64,000 nucleotides of DNA from Clavaria fumosa (lineage: Eukaryota > Basidiomycota > Agaricomycetes > Agaricales > Clavariaceae): positions 2,046,001-2,110,000 of the forward strand of contig OX637795.1 in assembly GCA_951802425.1 (NCBI GenBank), in the 5' to 3' direction. Below, piece after piece: positions 11,217-22,893 of the stretch. Each line of letters opens with the position of its first letter. The first letter of the stretch is position 1. The translations under genes and the position numbers were made by a program. The notes beneath the pieces are model-generated. The model had not been told where the DNA came from, ran no database searches, and worked only from the letters and a program-made list of their open reading frames with translations.

Positions 11217-12247
11217 GTTGTAATGAGACTGTATGGCATTGCAGAAGCTGCATCGGAATGCAGATGGCAAGCCAGGACAGTGCAGATGGTGTGGCACATA
11301 TGGATTGTTTTACCATTGGTGACTGTAGGGTCTTTGAGGGCATACTGTAGGCAGTTATGTTGTTGTTTTACAATTTGCTATCTGCCACTTTGTTATCAGC
11401 AAACTGAATTTGTACATGGCCAGAAATAATGTAGGAGTTGATGAAATATTCCCAACTCTTTTACCATGCCCTCCAGCTCATTGCTGCCTGCAGAATGAGT
11501 ATAATATCATGGAAATCCATGGAGAATTGGATGAGAAATTGTTGTTTGAAGTTTAATCAAATTTCTCAAAATTTAACCAAATCACACCATTCTTTTTGCA
11601 GGGCCCTAGAGCTCTTTTCTTCATGAAGAATGGGTATTTTCACTCATTAATATCTTGAAAATTGGTAGAGTAATGACTAAAATACTTTTAGGTGAAAAAA
11701 AGTGCATTGTGCCACAGTCTCCAAATATTTGCAAACAGCTGTAAAAGACACTTGTACTGTGGTAATATTCACCCAGAGAACAGTGGGTGAATTCAGACAT
11801 AAAAGTAGTGAAAATCACCCATTCTTTGTAATAAAAGCCTGTTTATCAACTAGGCATGGTGATTTTCATTCAGGAAACCATTGCTATTCACCACATTTCA
11901 GGGTTCTTTGTGTGGTGATTTTCACCCAGCCTGGGACCTTACAGTGGAAGATAGCAATGATTGGGGCATGGATGCAAATGCTGACACTGATGGTGCAAGG
12001 AAAGCCAAATGGGAAGGGGAGTGCCATGAGGCTCGTGGTGGAGGAGTGTTCATGCCCTTATGGCATCCATGTGCATAAGACAACAAATGAGCTGGATAAT
12101 GAGGATGGTGGAGGCTGGGATGGTAGGGTGGAACTGATACTTAAGCTCCTTCCATGATTAGCATTCCACTTCAATAGGACATGATTGTATGGTATATATT
12201 GTATACATGACCAACTTATTGCAGTACCAAAGTGGAGGTAAATAATG
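11217..12247. other. non-coding region with a dispersed repeat copy
   Basis: AT-rich sequence with no gene recognised. Positions 11761-11930 are a copy of the dispersed CACC/GGTG-rich repeat listed separately. The stretch 11940-12160 is open on the plus strand but shows no recognisable domain. Confidence 0.5.
11761..11930. repeat. dispersed non-coding repeat, copy 1
   Basis: Shares an ordered series of words (GGTGAATTCAGACATAA, GTAGTG.AAATCACC, TTATCAACT, GGTGATTTYCA, ATTTCAGGGTT, TGTGTGGTGATTTTCACC) with copies at 56801-56975 and, in part, 52489-52591. The CACC/GGTG words lie in both orientations, so the RNA could fold back. Confidence 0.75.
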
Positions 12248-15200
12248 CTATACATTGAGGTAGGAATGGAGGGAGGTGAATGTGAGGGAAATGACAGAGT
12301 GCTGGGGTGTCATCACTGCCAATTGATTAAGAGTGGATGCACATATTCTGCGATAAGCCACAGGAATCCAACAAAGTTTGTGTCCTGTGAAAGCAGTGAA
12401 TAACCATCCATCATGAATGAAGTATGGCCCTGACTGTCCACAGTTTGAATGACTGTATACCTGAAGAAGGGCACCAGTGGCTGCATCCCACACTCTCACT
12501 GTCCTGTCTGAAGACCCTGAAACTATCCTTTTGCCATCTGGAGAGAATGACACTGATATGATCCAATCAGAATGGCCCTCAAGTGTCTGCAGATGAGCAC
12601 CAGTGACTGCATCCCACACTCTCACTGTCCTGTCATCAGACCCTGAAACTATCCTTTTGCCATCTGGAGAGAATGACACTGATCTGACCCAATCAGAATG
12701 GCCCACAAGTGTCTGCAGATGAGCACCAGTGACTGCATCCCACACTCTCACTGTCCTGTCATCAGACCCTGAAACTATCCTTTTGCTATCTGGAGAGAAT
12801 GACACTGATCTGACCCAATCAGAATGGCCCTCAAGTATCTGCAGATGAGCACCAGTGACTACATCCCACACTCTCACTGTCCTGTCTGAAGACCCTGAAA
12901 CTATCCCTTTGCCATCTGGAGAGAATGACACTGATCTGACCCAATCAGAATGGCCCACAAGTGTCTGCAGATGAGCACCAGTGACTGCATCCCACACTCT
13001 CACTGTCCTGTCATCAGACCCTGAAACTATCCTTTTGCTATCTGGAGAGAATGACACTGATCTGACCCAATCAGAATGGCCCTCAAGTGTTTGCAGATGA
13101 GCACCAGTGACTGCATCCCACACTCTCACTGTCCTGTCTAAAGACCCTGAAACTATCCTTTTGCCATCTGGAGAGAATGACACTGATATGACCAAATCAG
13201 AATGGCCCTCAAGTGTCTGCAGATGAGCACCAGTGACTGCATCCCACACTCTCACTGTCCTGTCATAAGACCCTGAAACTATCCTTTTGCCATCTGGAGA
13301 GAATGTCACTGATATGACCCAATCAGAATGGCCCTCAAGTATCTGCAGATGAGCACCAGTGACTACATCCCACACTCTCACTGTTCTGTCTGAAGACCCT
13401 GAAACTATCCCTTTGCCATCTGGAGAGAATGACACTGATCTGACCCAATCAGAATGGCCCTCAAGTGTCTGCAGATGAGCACTAGTGACTGCATCCCACA
13501 CTCTCACTGTCCTGTCATAAGACCCTGAAACTATCCTTTTGCCATCTGGAGAGAATGACACTGATCTGACCTGATCAGAATGGCCCTCAAGTGTCTGCAG
13601 ATGAGCACCAGTGACTGCATCCCACACTCTCACTGTCCTGTCTGAAGACCCTGAAACTATCCTTTTGCCATTTGGAGAGAATGACACTGATATGACCTCC
13701 TTAGAATGGCCTTCAAGTGTCTGCAGGTGAGCACTAGTGACTGCATCCCACACTCTCACTGTCCTGTCTGAAGACCCTGAAACTATCCTTTTGCCATCTG
13801 GAGAGAGTGACACTGATCTGACCCAACCAGAATGGCCCTCAAGTGTCTGCAGATGAGCACCAGTGACTGCATCCCACACTCTCACTGTCCTGTCATAAGA
13901 CCCTGAAACTATCCTTGTACCATTTGGAGAGAATAACACTGAGTTGATGAGTCCAGAATGGCCCTCCATGACTTGTACACATGCACCCCATTGTTTTGGT
14001 AATTCCCCTTGCACCAACACTGCTCCCTCCATCTGCTTATTGTAGGTATTGTATATTTCAGTGCCAATTGGGGTGAAGGGCAAAGCTGTAAAATACACTT
14101 GCAATGCAGACATGCTGATGGCTGGAAAGAACTCTTGGATCAATCTCTCCCCATCAGATGTTAGGGCTGAGACAATATCCATATCATTATTCATCTATTT
14201 CAAGACCCCATGTTAGTTTTGTGAACCTCACTTAATAAGAACATGCACTTACTGAAAGATAGGCATGCACAGATGCCAACATTTGCAATGCATTTCTCAG
14301 ATTCCCAAGGAGACTGCAGACCTCTATCCAGTGTAGTAAATGATTTGAGCAGAAATGTCCCAGAAGCTGTAATACATTGCTTGAAGGCTTGCCACTGCAA
14401 ACATGCATGCCCCAATATCTACATGCATACTGCAGGCTGCCTGAGATATGTTTTGATATCATCTCTGGGAGATCTGGCACCTCATGGTTGAACTTGGTGG
14501 GGTCTCTTATACCACAAATATCCTTCTTCAGCCTTTTCATCACAATCAGGCATTTCTCTGCCATGATGGTGTGTTGCTCTTCAAGATCAACTCTAAACTG
14601 CATGTTGTGGCATCTAGTAGGGTCCACAATGAAGTCAAAGAATGATGGGTGAATCAATCTTATAACTCCAATGCCATCATTTGGAGCTGTAATGATTGCC
14701 TGCAACTTCTGAAGATAACCATTGACATCAACATCTGACTCAAGCAGGTCCTCCAATTGATCTGATGAGAGAGGATCCTGAAGGAGAGCAATAGTTCCAA
14801 GAATCAAGCGCAATTTGACTCCAAGGTGTTCAGAAATATCAGGGAATGCAATGTTCAACACTTGCAAATACAACTGATCCAGATGCTGCAGAGGAGAGGA
14901 GCCCACAGCAGTTGTTGTGTTCAAAAGCATCCTCAGTTGCCCTTTGGGATCAGCAACATCAATGAACCTTGCTGCAGTGGCAGCAAATATGAACAGGCCT
15001 GAGGACATATTGGTCAAACTCTCAACATCTGTAGGGGATGGCCAGGATCCAGGAATGAGATATCTGTGCTTGATATCTTCAAGGCACCATGTCAGATAAT
15101 ACTGGATATCACTTTTAATGATGTCCAACCTGACTTCATGAAGAATCATTGGTCTGGTTGTATCTTTGAGAAATGGATGTTGAAAAGCACCAGTGATTTG

Positions 15201-16628
15201 GAGAATTGGTCTACTGGTGATGAGGAATTGCAAAGGGAATAATTTCTTAATGTGTTGGGATAATGATGCAAGAATGGTAGAGGTGGGATTCTCATCCTTG
15301 CATTCATCCAGAGCATCAATCACAACTAAACTTGGGGGGAACTTATTCCTCATAGCAACAAATGGTTTGACAATCATCTTCTCCAACTGATAGGAGACAG
15401 AGGAGTGAACAATCTCAGGATTAGACCTGACAACATCTGCAAGTCCAGCTTTGAACTCTGGACAAAACTGTCCTAATTGATAGGCAATGGTAGTGAATAC
15501 CAGATTGAGATTGCTGCAATCAGCATTATCCCTAGAGCAGAAGAAGCTCGCAGCAAGGACTCCTTTGTCCTCACAGAACTTGGCCGCAGTGTAGGCAATT
15601 GTAGTCTTCCCACTCCCAGCTACACCATTGATCCAAAATATCTGCCGAGTCCCCATGACACACAAATGGTCAGAGGATGTGGGTATGCCCTCTTGGGAGT
15701 GTTCAACATTATGACTAATCCACTGATACAGCTCCTCAAGAATCTCTTTCCGAGTACCATCGAGACACGAGACTAGCTTATTATTGCAGTTGAAGCCAGC
15801 AGTGACTGCACGAGGCAGATTGAGACCAGCTACATAGCCCAACATAAGTAAAGCACTACGGTCAAATTATGAAATGAACCGCACCATGGTCATTGAGCTT
15901 TGTCTTGATTTCTGTCTTGATTTCCTGATAAAAAATAATCATATGAGAAACAGGACAAGGTAACTGGCTCATGAACTTACTCCAAGTGCGAACTCAATAG
16001 CGAGTGTACTTTGAGCCTTTGACCACACCTCAATCAGGTGTCCAAAGATACAGGCCACTTACTTACCAGGAATTGAAGTATTGAGTTATCGATAGTAGAA
16101 ATGAGGCCCGTAATCTTAAGAGCATCATGGTCACGGGTGAGGACACGCTTCAAGCTGTTGTGCTTGATCATTTGCTGAGCCTTCTCCCCAACGGACTTCC
16201 ATGATCTGCCATGCGAGACTGAGATCAGCAGAACATTTTGCCAAGAAATGGTGACTCACTCAGACAAGCAGTTGATACGGTCAGTCATTGCCGCAGACAG
16301 GGCGCCGCCATTGGACGCCTCCCGCAGCATTGCATGCAAATCTCGAACGCGGCAAGCCAGTGATTCCAAGTCGTTGCTGTTCTGTGAAGTTTTCTGTGTG
16401 GAGGATTAGCGAGCAACGACATCGACACAAATGACATGTTTCACGCACCTGAATGGCATTGAGGAGAACTACAAATCCCCCGATCCCTTCCTGCAATCCG
16501 GGTATGCCTATCTTCCCCGCAACTTCCTTGAGAAGTGCAAGAGCGTTCTGGAGACCAATGAAGGCAGGAGACTGAGGCCCTGAAGAAGACTTGATCTTCG
16601 CGAGGGTAGTGTCAAGAGCTTTGCGCAT
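12248..16628 (-). CDS. NACHT-WD40 STAND (NLR-like) receptor
   Basis: Multi-exon minus-strand gene. An N-terminal helical region starts at ATG 16628 (MRKALDTTLAKIKSSSG...) and continues over short exons: intron about 16449-16395 (GTGCGT...CACACAG), intron about 16261-16214, and smaller exons to about 15900. The NACHT exon (about 15845-14253) has Walker A GVAGSGKTT and Walker B LVVIDALDECKDE. A 58-nt intron (14252-14195: GTAAGT...AACTAAC...AATAG) joins it in frame to the WD40 exon (14194-12248), with twelve 42-residue WD repeats and a degenerate last one. STAND proteins are signal-transducing NTPases involved in fungal non-self recognition and cell death (family knowledge). The N-terminal region resembles helical death-effector domains of such proteins, but I cannot name the class. 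Boundaries of the small exons between 16210 and 15850 are uncertain. Confidence 0.85.
12458..13969 (-). repeat. twelve near-identical 126-bp WD40 repeats
   Basis: Residues about 76-579 of the WD40 exon are twelve 42-residue units built on GHSDWVRSVSFSPDGKRIVS. Units 8 and 10 are identical in protein, and units 5 and 9 almost so. Variation is concentrated just after GHS (G/K/D then W/E/Q/L), at R/I before S, and before DRTVRVWD (Y, S, L or D). This pattern is known from HET-D/E/R-type recognition proteins, where WD repeats undergo concerted evolution. Confidence 0.9.
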
Positions 16629-16745
16629 GGTGATGATGCTGGTGGTGTGGTCGAAAGAGCACCTCCTGCTTATCGATGCTGCGGAGCGTGACACTGACAG
16701 TCACGAATTGATGTGACGACTAACATTGCCCGTGACGCCACTGTC

Positions 16746-16792
16746 ACGCCAGCGCTTTGATACGCCAGCGCTTTGATACGCCAGCGCTTGAT
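16746..16792. repeat. three tandem 16-bp units upstream of the NLR gene
   Basis: The unit ACGCCAGCGCTTTGAT occurs at 16746-16761, 16762-16777 and, one T shorter, 16778-16792. It lies about 120-165 bp upstream of the NLR start codon, so it could be a protein-binding array, or only slippage. Confidence 0.85.
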
Positions 16793-18416
16793 AGAGAACG
16801 TGGCACACTCTCCCTGCTGTCGTTCTCGCCTTTCAGATCAGGCTCTCCGGATTGCTCCTTTCAACCACAAAACACTAGTTCATACAGTACCCTGTGCTCT
16901 AGTGCTTGAAACCTCCAAACTTGCTTTGTATCTAGCTTGTCGTTGCTCTCTATTTTTGTATGGGCGACATGCCCTTCTACTGCCATCTTTCCTGCACTCT
17001 CGTATCCCTATCTTCGATTGTGAGGTATATCTTTTTGCAATATAGACAACGACCGACGCATCCACATATATGACACCTCTGCAGATGGACTCAGAGGTGT
17101 GCCGCATCGCCGTGTCCGAAATTCCCCGACCTCTCAGACGCGGAAGATGATGACAATGAGATCTCCCTCAGGCCTCGACATCATCATCAAGAGAATATGT
17201 GACCTTTTCAAAATATTTTACAGATGCTTCTCTAACGTCGAAGACGGGCATCCCCCAAGTTTCTTCTTGTTGAAGATGTACTAGGAGGCCTAGCAAACAT
17301 GCAGGGAATAAGGAACGGAACAGTTCTTGTCGACTGTGCGGGCGGGGGGGCGGCAGAGGTGCATATCTGTGATGTTTCTTCGTGACGGAAGCATCGACAA
17401 TGGATAGTCGACTCCTTGCAGCAGCAGAGCGCTCTCGAGGTTCGGGTCACATGACATCACCTGAATCAGCATTTGGCGAAGTTGTACGCATGGGGGTTGT
17501 TACGCATGGTACGATGGTGCGAAAAAGTAGGGGGTGAGGAGGTAGGTGGATATGATTTGATTTAGGTGGGTATGACTTGGTGATTTAAGTTTTCTATGAT
17601 TTAGTTAGTGGGGTTCAAGACTGTCGGGGAGAAAGGTGTGGCATCGGATAAGGGAGGTCCTGTCAGTCATAGCAAATCCTTTTACGGACATGCCTGAGTC
17701 CGGTCCTGGAATTGCCGCGCTGCAGTTGACTCATAACGCAGCCCTGCTTGGACCCCCAACCGAGCACACTAGTATTATTTATTCATGCACGAACGGCGTT
17801 CGTGAATTTTCATGTCACTCAGGAATCTCCACCGGAGTTGGAACCGACGCCAAGCAACGTAGAGGTCACCCTTCGAAAATCGCAGCGCCGCCGCCGCTGA
17901 CACAACAGAGAAAACTGCTTAGCATATTGGAGGACTCTTCCCTGAAGCGTTTGCGGCCCAGCCCCCCGCCTTTCACTATTTCGATAGGCAATCATATTAA
18001 TTCACTGCACCTACATACACTACTCGCTCGAGAGGAATTCTATTATGAATACCCTCACTGTACGTACCTGGTGCTGGAATCCGGGTGGCAATCTCCCGCA
18101 GAGCTGCCGAAACATTTTGCTCGTGCCATCACTGAATTTTTTCGTACCAAAGTCCTTCAGAAACACAAACGAGAGGAACCCACCGAGAATTGGGGCACTC
18201 GGCAATTTGGTGCAAGATGTCAGCATCAGTGGTGTCTTCTTACTATCACCGTCGACGATGACCACTAAGAAGTGGGAGGGTACAGCCTGGTAGATCTCCG
18301 AAGTGTTGCCAGATTTGGTAGCGCGTTGTTTACGCGTTGTTGTGGCACTGTTGAAGTGCCTGTCCGTCCGCCGCGACGACCATCTCAGCAAATTCATGCA
18401 CAGACAGACGACCACG
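16793..18416. other. intergenic region between the NLR gene and ase1
   Basis: No gene can be assigned. Open frames exist (for example plus 17636-18268, and minus 18020-18250 with a PSHFLVVIVDGDSKK start) but none shows a domain or a convincing exon structure. Short acidic coding-like text (DLSDAEDDDNEISL) is seen at about 17120-17165. Confidence 0.4.
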
Positions 18417-20916
18417 ATGTCGCTGCCGCCGCCGCCGTCCCCATCGCTGATGTTGACATCTCTACTGAACTCACTGCACACCCATCTCCAATCCCAAACC
18501 CAACTGCTCCCTACCCTCCATATACAGCTCGGCCTGCCTCCGACCGCGCTCGAGGACGAGCTCAAGACGATCGAGCAGCACCTCATGCAGAGCGTCGAAG
18601 ACAGCATCAATACCCGGCGGAAGCAAGTCGAGCAGTGGCTGGAGAAGTGCGAACTCCTCGAGCACGAGTGTGTTCAGTACACCAAGGCGCTTGGCGGGAA
18701 TGTGAAATCCGCTGGAACCAGCGTAGCGGAGCTTAAGAAGGAGCAGGCATTGCCGAAGCGATACGAGTTCATCTGCTCCCATCAGGAGAAACTACGCCAG
18801 GTCCGTTTTTATTTGTATTCCTTGTGTGCTTGTCTCCAATCGCTTCATTCTTTTGCTCAGTTATACCACACCAAACTAGAGCAGCTGATGACGTTGACGA
18901 CACGACTCAAGAACCTCTCCAGAACGCTGGGGCACGACTTTTTTCCACAGGATATCCTTAATTCTACATCGGCCAGTAGCCGAACAGACCATCCCAGCTC
19001 AGCACTGCTCGAGTTGACCCCTGAGCGTTTCTCGAGGCTGGAGAAGGAACTCGTCCGCGGCAAAGGCGAAATAGTTCGTGCATGAGGTTACCTCCCTAAC
19101 GCTCGGTCGTGCATTACTGACCTTTTCCCCCGTCTAGGCCAAGCGACTGTCCCAACTTTCAACTGCATTCCTGCAGATTGACTGGCTCTACGCCGAGCTC
19201 GGGATGCCTCCCGCGTCCATCGACGCGCTGCCTTGTCCATCCCGACACCAAAGCCGTTCCGCGTCCTCGTCCTCATCCACCCTCCCCGACCCGTTCCTAT
19301 CCACATCCCTGTCCACCCCAACGCCCACCTCGCGCATGCTCACCCCCTCCGCACCGCTGCTCTGCGCGACGCCCGACGAGCCGCCGGCGACGCCGTCCGG
19401 GCCGTCCGAGCTCGACTGCCAGCGCGTCTTCGCGCAGTTCGTCGCGCGGATCGAGGACGCGGACCCAGGCGCGCTCGCGGAGGGAAGCACCCTCGGGCTG
19501 GAGGGGGTCGAGCCACACGCGGCGCTCCTGCGCTGGGCCGAGCGCACGCGCGCCGCGCTGGAGGACGCGAAGCGCCGGCGGGAGGCGCACATCCAGGCGA
19601 TGTATGACCAGCTCGAGGCGCTGTGGCGCCGGCTCGGCGTGGGCGAGGTGGACATGGACGGGTTCGTCGACGCGCATCGCGGGAGCACGGAGGAGACGGT
19701 GAAGGCGTATGAGGAGGAACTGGAGCGCATGCTGGAGCTAAAGCGGGAGAGGATGGGCGTGTTCATCGCTAATGCGAGGGAGGAGATTGAGAAGCTTTGG
19801 GACGATCTTATGGTGGGTGAGGAGGAGAGACTGGATTTTGCGCCGTTCGCAGACGGTGAGAATGCGCTTCGTGATGCACACTCGATGGCTAATGTCTAGT
19901 ATTCGGACAGATGAACATACGGAGGAATTACTCAGCATACATGAAGCTGAAATAGTGCGGCTCAAGGAAGAACGAAAAATGAAATCGCCTTTACTAGCCA
20001 GCATCAAGAAATTCTTTGATATTTGTGACGAGGAGAAGCAATTAGCTGCTGCTGCCTCTGACCAGACTCGGCTGCTCGGCAGAGGGGTGCGCGGAGACCC
20101 AGGACGCTTGTTGAAAGAGGAGAAGATGAGAAAGCGTGTGAACAAGGAGAAGCCCCGAGTCAGTGATTTGATTTTGTTTTATTTTACCGGCTTACAAAAG
20201 CTGATGATGATGGCGGCCTCTAGCTCGAACGCGATTTGTTGATATCTATACCTGCTTGGGAAGCTGAGATCGGCCAGACGTTCTTCGTGTATGGCGAGAG
20301 CATTCTGAAGATGCTAATGGAGACGGTCGGCGTCACCGAGCAGGAGAACCTTGGCAGCGGCGGCAGCAAACGAAAGAACGGATCGAGCGGGCCGAGCAGG
20401 TCCAGCTCGACTCGCTCAGCGACGTCCCAGTATGTTCCTGGTCTGGGGGTGAAAGGTAGCGGCCCGGCCGCCTATTCCTCGAATTCTCTGTCATCTTCCA
20501 ACAAGCGACCTCGGCTGGGCGACTCGACCGGCCCCGCTCCCTCGCGGCCGCCGAGCCGTAGCGGCGCGCCTGCGCCCCTGAGCATCAGCCGAGCAAACGG
20601 GACTGTCTCGCGCCCGGCGTCGCCCACCAAAGGCAGGAAACCGCCGTCGTCGCTGCCGCGCCCCGTCGTCGCCGCCGCAGCTGGCACTCGTACAGGATAT
20701 GCCCAGAGGGCCGCGTCGAACCTGGCCGTCCCCCCGGCCATGCGCATCGGCCGCGGCGTGAGTGGCGACGTCGACATGTCCGCCGTGGCGAAGAAAGCTA
20801 CTCGGGCGAGGAAAGAGAGCTTCAAGCCGAGGCCCAGCGTCGATGCTGGACTTGCAACGTGGCGGCACAACGGCGAGACGTGGGGGCCGTCGACCACGCG
20901 GGAACATCTCTACTGA
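18417..20916 (+). CDS. ase1: Ase1/PRC1/MAP65-family microtubule bundling protein
   Basis: Five exons: 18417-18800, 18861-19073, 19138-19855, 19911-20158 and 20224-20916. Introns are 55-65 nt and keep frame; the second has an unusual GTTCGT donor. The protein is a long coiled-coil rod: N-terminal LLNSLHTHLQSQTQLL, LKTIEQHLMQSVEDSI, later LMTLTTRLKNLSRTLG, the family spectrin-like region EKLWDDLMVGEEERL...EHTEELLSIHEAEI, KSPLLASIKKFFDI and WEAEIGQTFFVYGESIL. The Ser/Pro/Arg-rich tail fits the microtubule- and CDK-regulated region. Ase1 proteins crosslink antiparallel microtubules in the spindle midzone (family knowledge). The start at 18417 is the first ATG of the open exon; an ATG at about 18450 is an alternative. 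The 3' half is GC-rich, giving long spurious frames on other strands. Confidence 0.9.
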
Positions 20917-21343
20917 TTGTGGAGAGGATTGTTATTTCATTATTTTTTTCCTCGTTTCGACACTTCGAGTTGATCCAGACCGTCATGTATGCATTTAGGA
21001 TCTTATTCCAATCTGAAATTTGACTTCTCTGCCACACAATTCACACCCCACGGATGTCTTATGATTGTATAGACGGGTACACGGTCTCGACCACAAATGC
21101 TGGCTATCACAATTTGCGCACGATATATTTGGGTCCCACGCATAGTCCAGGGCCGGTGGGCCATCCATCCTATCGCATTATTTCAGCAAGATTCGTCAGT
21201 GATGGAATGACGACTATTCAATGTACACAGAACGTCTCTTTCCCAGTTGTTGGAAACAGGGTCGAGTATCGTTTTCTTAGAAGTGAGAAAGTCTCGTCAG
21301 CGATCGACGACGGCAGCATCGCTTGCACGCACGCTTTTTTTTC
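20917..21343. other. 3' intergenic region between convergent genes ase1 and methyltransferase
   Basis: No gene recognised. Holds the 3' ends of two convergent genes; AT-rich stretches at about 20930-21010 could serve in polyadenylation. Confidence 0.5.
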
Positions 21344-22536
21344 TTAGGCAGCGGGCTTTGTCGCGCTCACGATCACGAACCTCGCATGGGCGTAGCGGTG
21401 CGCCCATATGATGAGGGTCGCCAAGGTCGCCCACCGCCAACTGCCCTGCCTTCCTCCGCTGCTGGCGCTGCTGCCCGCTCTCGTCCGCAAGAACCGCGCG
21501 AAGGGGACGAATACATGCTCGCTGATGTCTTCCAGGTACACATCCACGAAGCCTGCGTCGGCCAACGCGCGGACGTACGCCTCCGGCGAGACCATGTTCG
21601 CCCGCGGCATGCCGATGAAGCGTAAGAACGCCCTCGCGAGACTCTCCCTCGGCAGCAAGGAGCGCCCCGACGAGAAAGGGGTGGAAACGACAGAATCGAT
21701 GTGGCTGTCGCTGGAAAAGACGATGTCGGCGAGGGCGACGCGCCCGCCGGGTGCCAGACGCGCGAACGCCTGGCGGAGGAACGTGTCGCGTGTGTCAAAA
21801 TGGTATGCGCAGTCAAGGGCAAGGATGGTGGTGAAAGGCGGCGAGGAGGACGCCGGGTCCAGTGGGTGGTTCCCCTGGTGCGCGGCGCCGGGCCGGTACA
21901 CGGCGTCGCCGTGGTACAGATGGACGGCAGTCCTAATCGGCTCGGACGAACGATTGAGCACACGCGATACGCGCTCCGAGGCGCGGTCGTGGTGCGGCTG
22001 GAGGCTGGTTATACCTGCGAGACGCGCTGGCCGCGGGACCCTGGGATGGGTGAGATGGAGGAGGAGCGAGTCTCCCGTCCCATGGCCGACGTCTTATCAT
22101 CGTCGTCAACGGACTAACTCGACAAGGACGAGAGACGGGCGGAGAAAGTGTCACCTAAGACGTTGCCGCCCGGAGCGCTGCGTGACGCATGCAGCAACTT
22201 CAACGCCAATGCTGTGGGAGGGCACGCGTGCCAATTTCACAACCCGTCGGGAGAACGATGGGGTCGTTGGCCTCACCTTCGCAAGCCTCTGGGAAAACAT
22301 CTGTGTCCTATTTAACCCAACTCGTCACGATAACGTCAACGACGGCTGGTAGTCGCGTAGAATACCTTCCAGTATCCCAAGTTGAGCCATTCGGTGTTTG
22401 GCTGCTCGCCCTCTCCATCGATCCTGTTCAGTTCGAGGTGGAAAAGGCCATACGGATCAGTGGAACGCCTCAACAACATCGCGCTCAAGATAAGCGCTGC
22501 GACAACGCCTGCGACGACGAAGATGGACATTGCCAT
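21344..22536 (-). CDS. membrane-anchored SAM-dependent methyltransferase
   Basis: Four exons on the minus strand: 22536-22366, 22307-22277, 22211-22155 and 22092-21344, joined over GT-AG introns of 58-65 nt, with frame kept at each junction. Exon 1 starts with a hydrophobic anchor (MAMSIFVVAGVVAALILSAM) and ends LNLGYWK; exon 2 continues DTDVFPEACE, a pairing typical of this class I family. Exons 3-4 create SAM-binding motif I as DVGHGTGDS; post-motifs ALDCAYHFDTRDTF and GGRVALADIVFS follow. The substrate cannot be told from sequence; small molecules or lipids are likely for this family (inference). The gene is divergent from argJ, with about 360 bp between start codons. The GC-rich last exon carries long spurious frames on the other strand. 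Confidence 0.85.
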
Positions 22537-22893
22537 CACGGCAGAGAGCGCGCAAAGTCCGGAGCGCTCGTAGTCAGCATACTGTCACACGAAGACGCCG
22601 TCGTGGTAAGCAGGTAAGCAGGGGTCCGAGATGCACTGAGTCACTGTCCCCGACTCCCCATCATCAATGCAGATCTTGTCCCAATGCCTTTTGCGTATCT
22701 CAGTCTACTTCAGTGCCTTTGGCATTGTCTGAACAAACCAACTCTCTTTATAGACACTGGCAACAACAGCTTCAGCTTCGCCAGGGCGGTATTGAGCGGC
22801 TCGCGCATATTGTGGTACAGGAATACAGCTGGCGCTTATCGATAACGAACAGCGAACTGGGGGTTCCGTTATTATAATGCGTGTCATTCCGAG

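Noticed and set aside
19178..19766. Long open frames on both strands overlapping ase1.
   Set aside because: They arise in the GC-rich exon 3 of ase1; only the ase1 frame gives conserved coiled-coil text and splices correctly.
21408..22352. A 314-codon plus-strand frame opposite the methyltransferase.
   Set aside because: Low-complexity Arg/Thr-rich shadow of a GC-rich exon; it ignores the methyltransferase splice sites that restore motif I.
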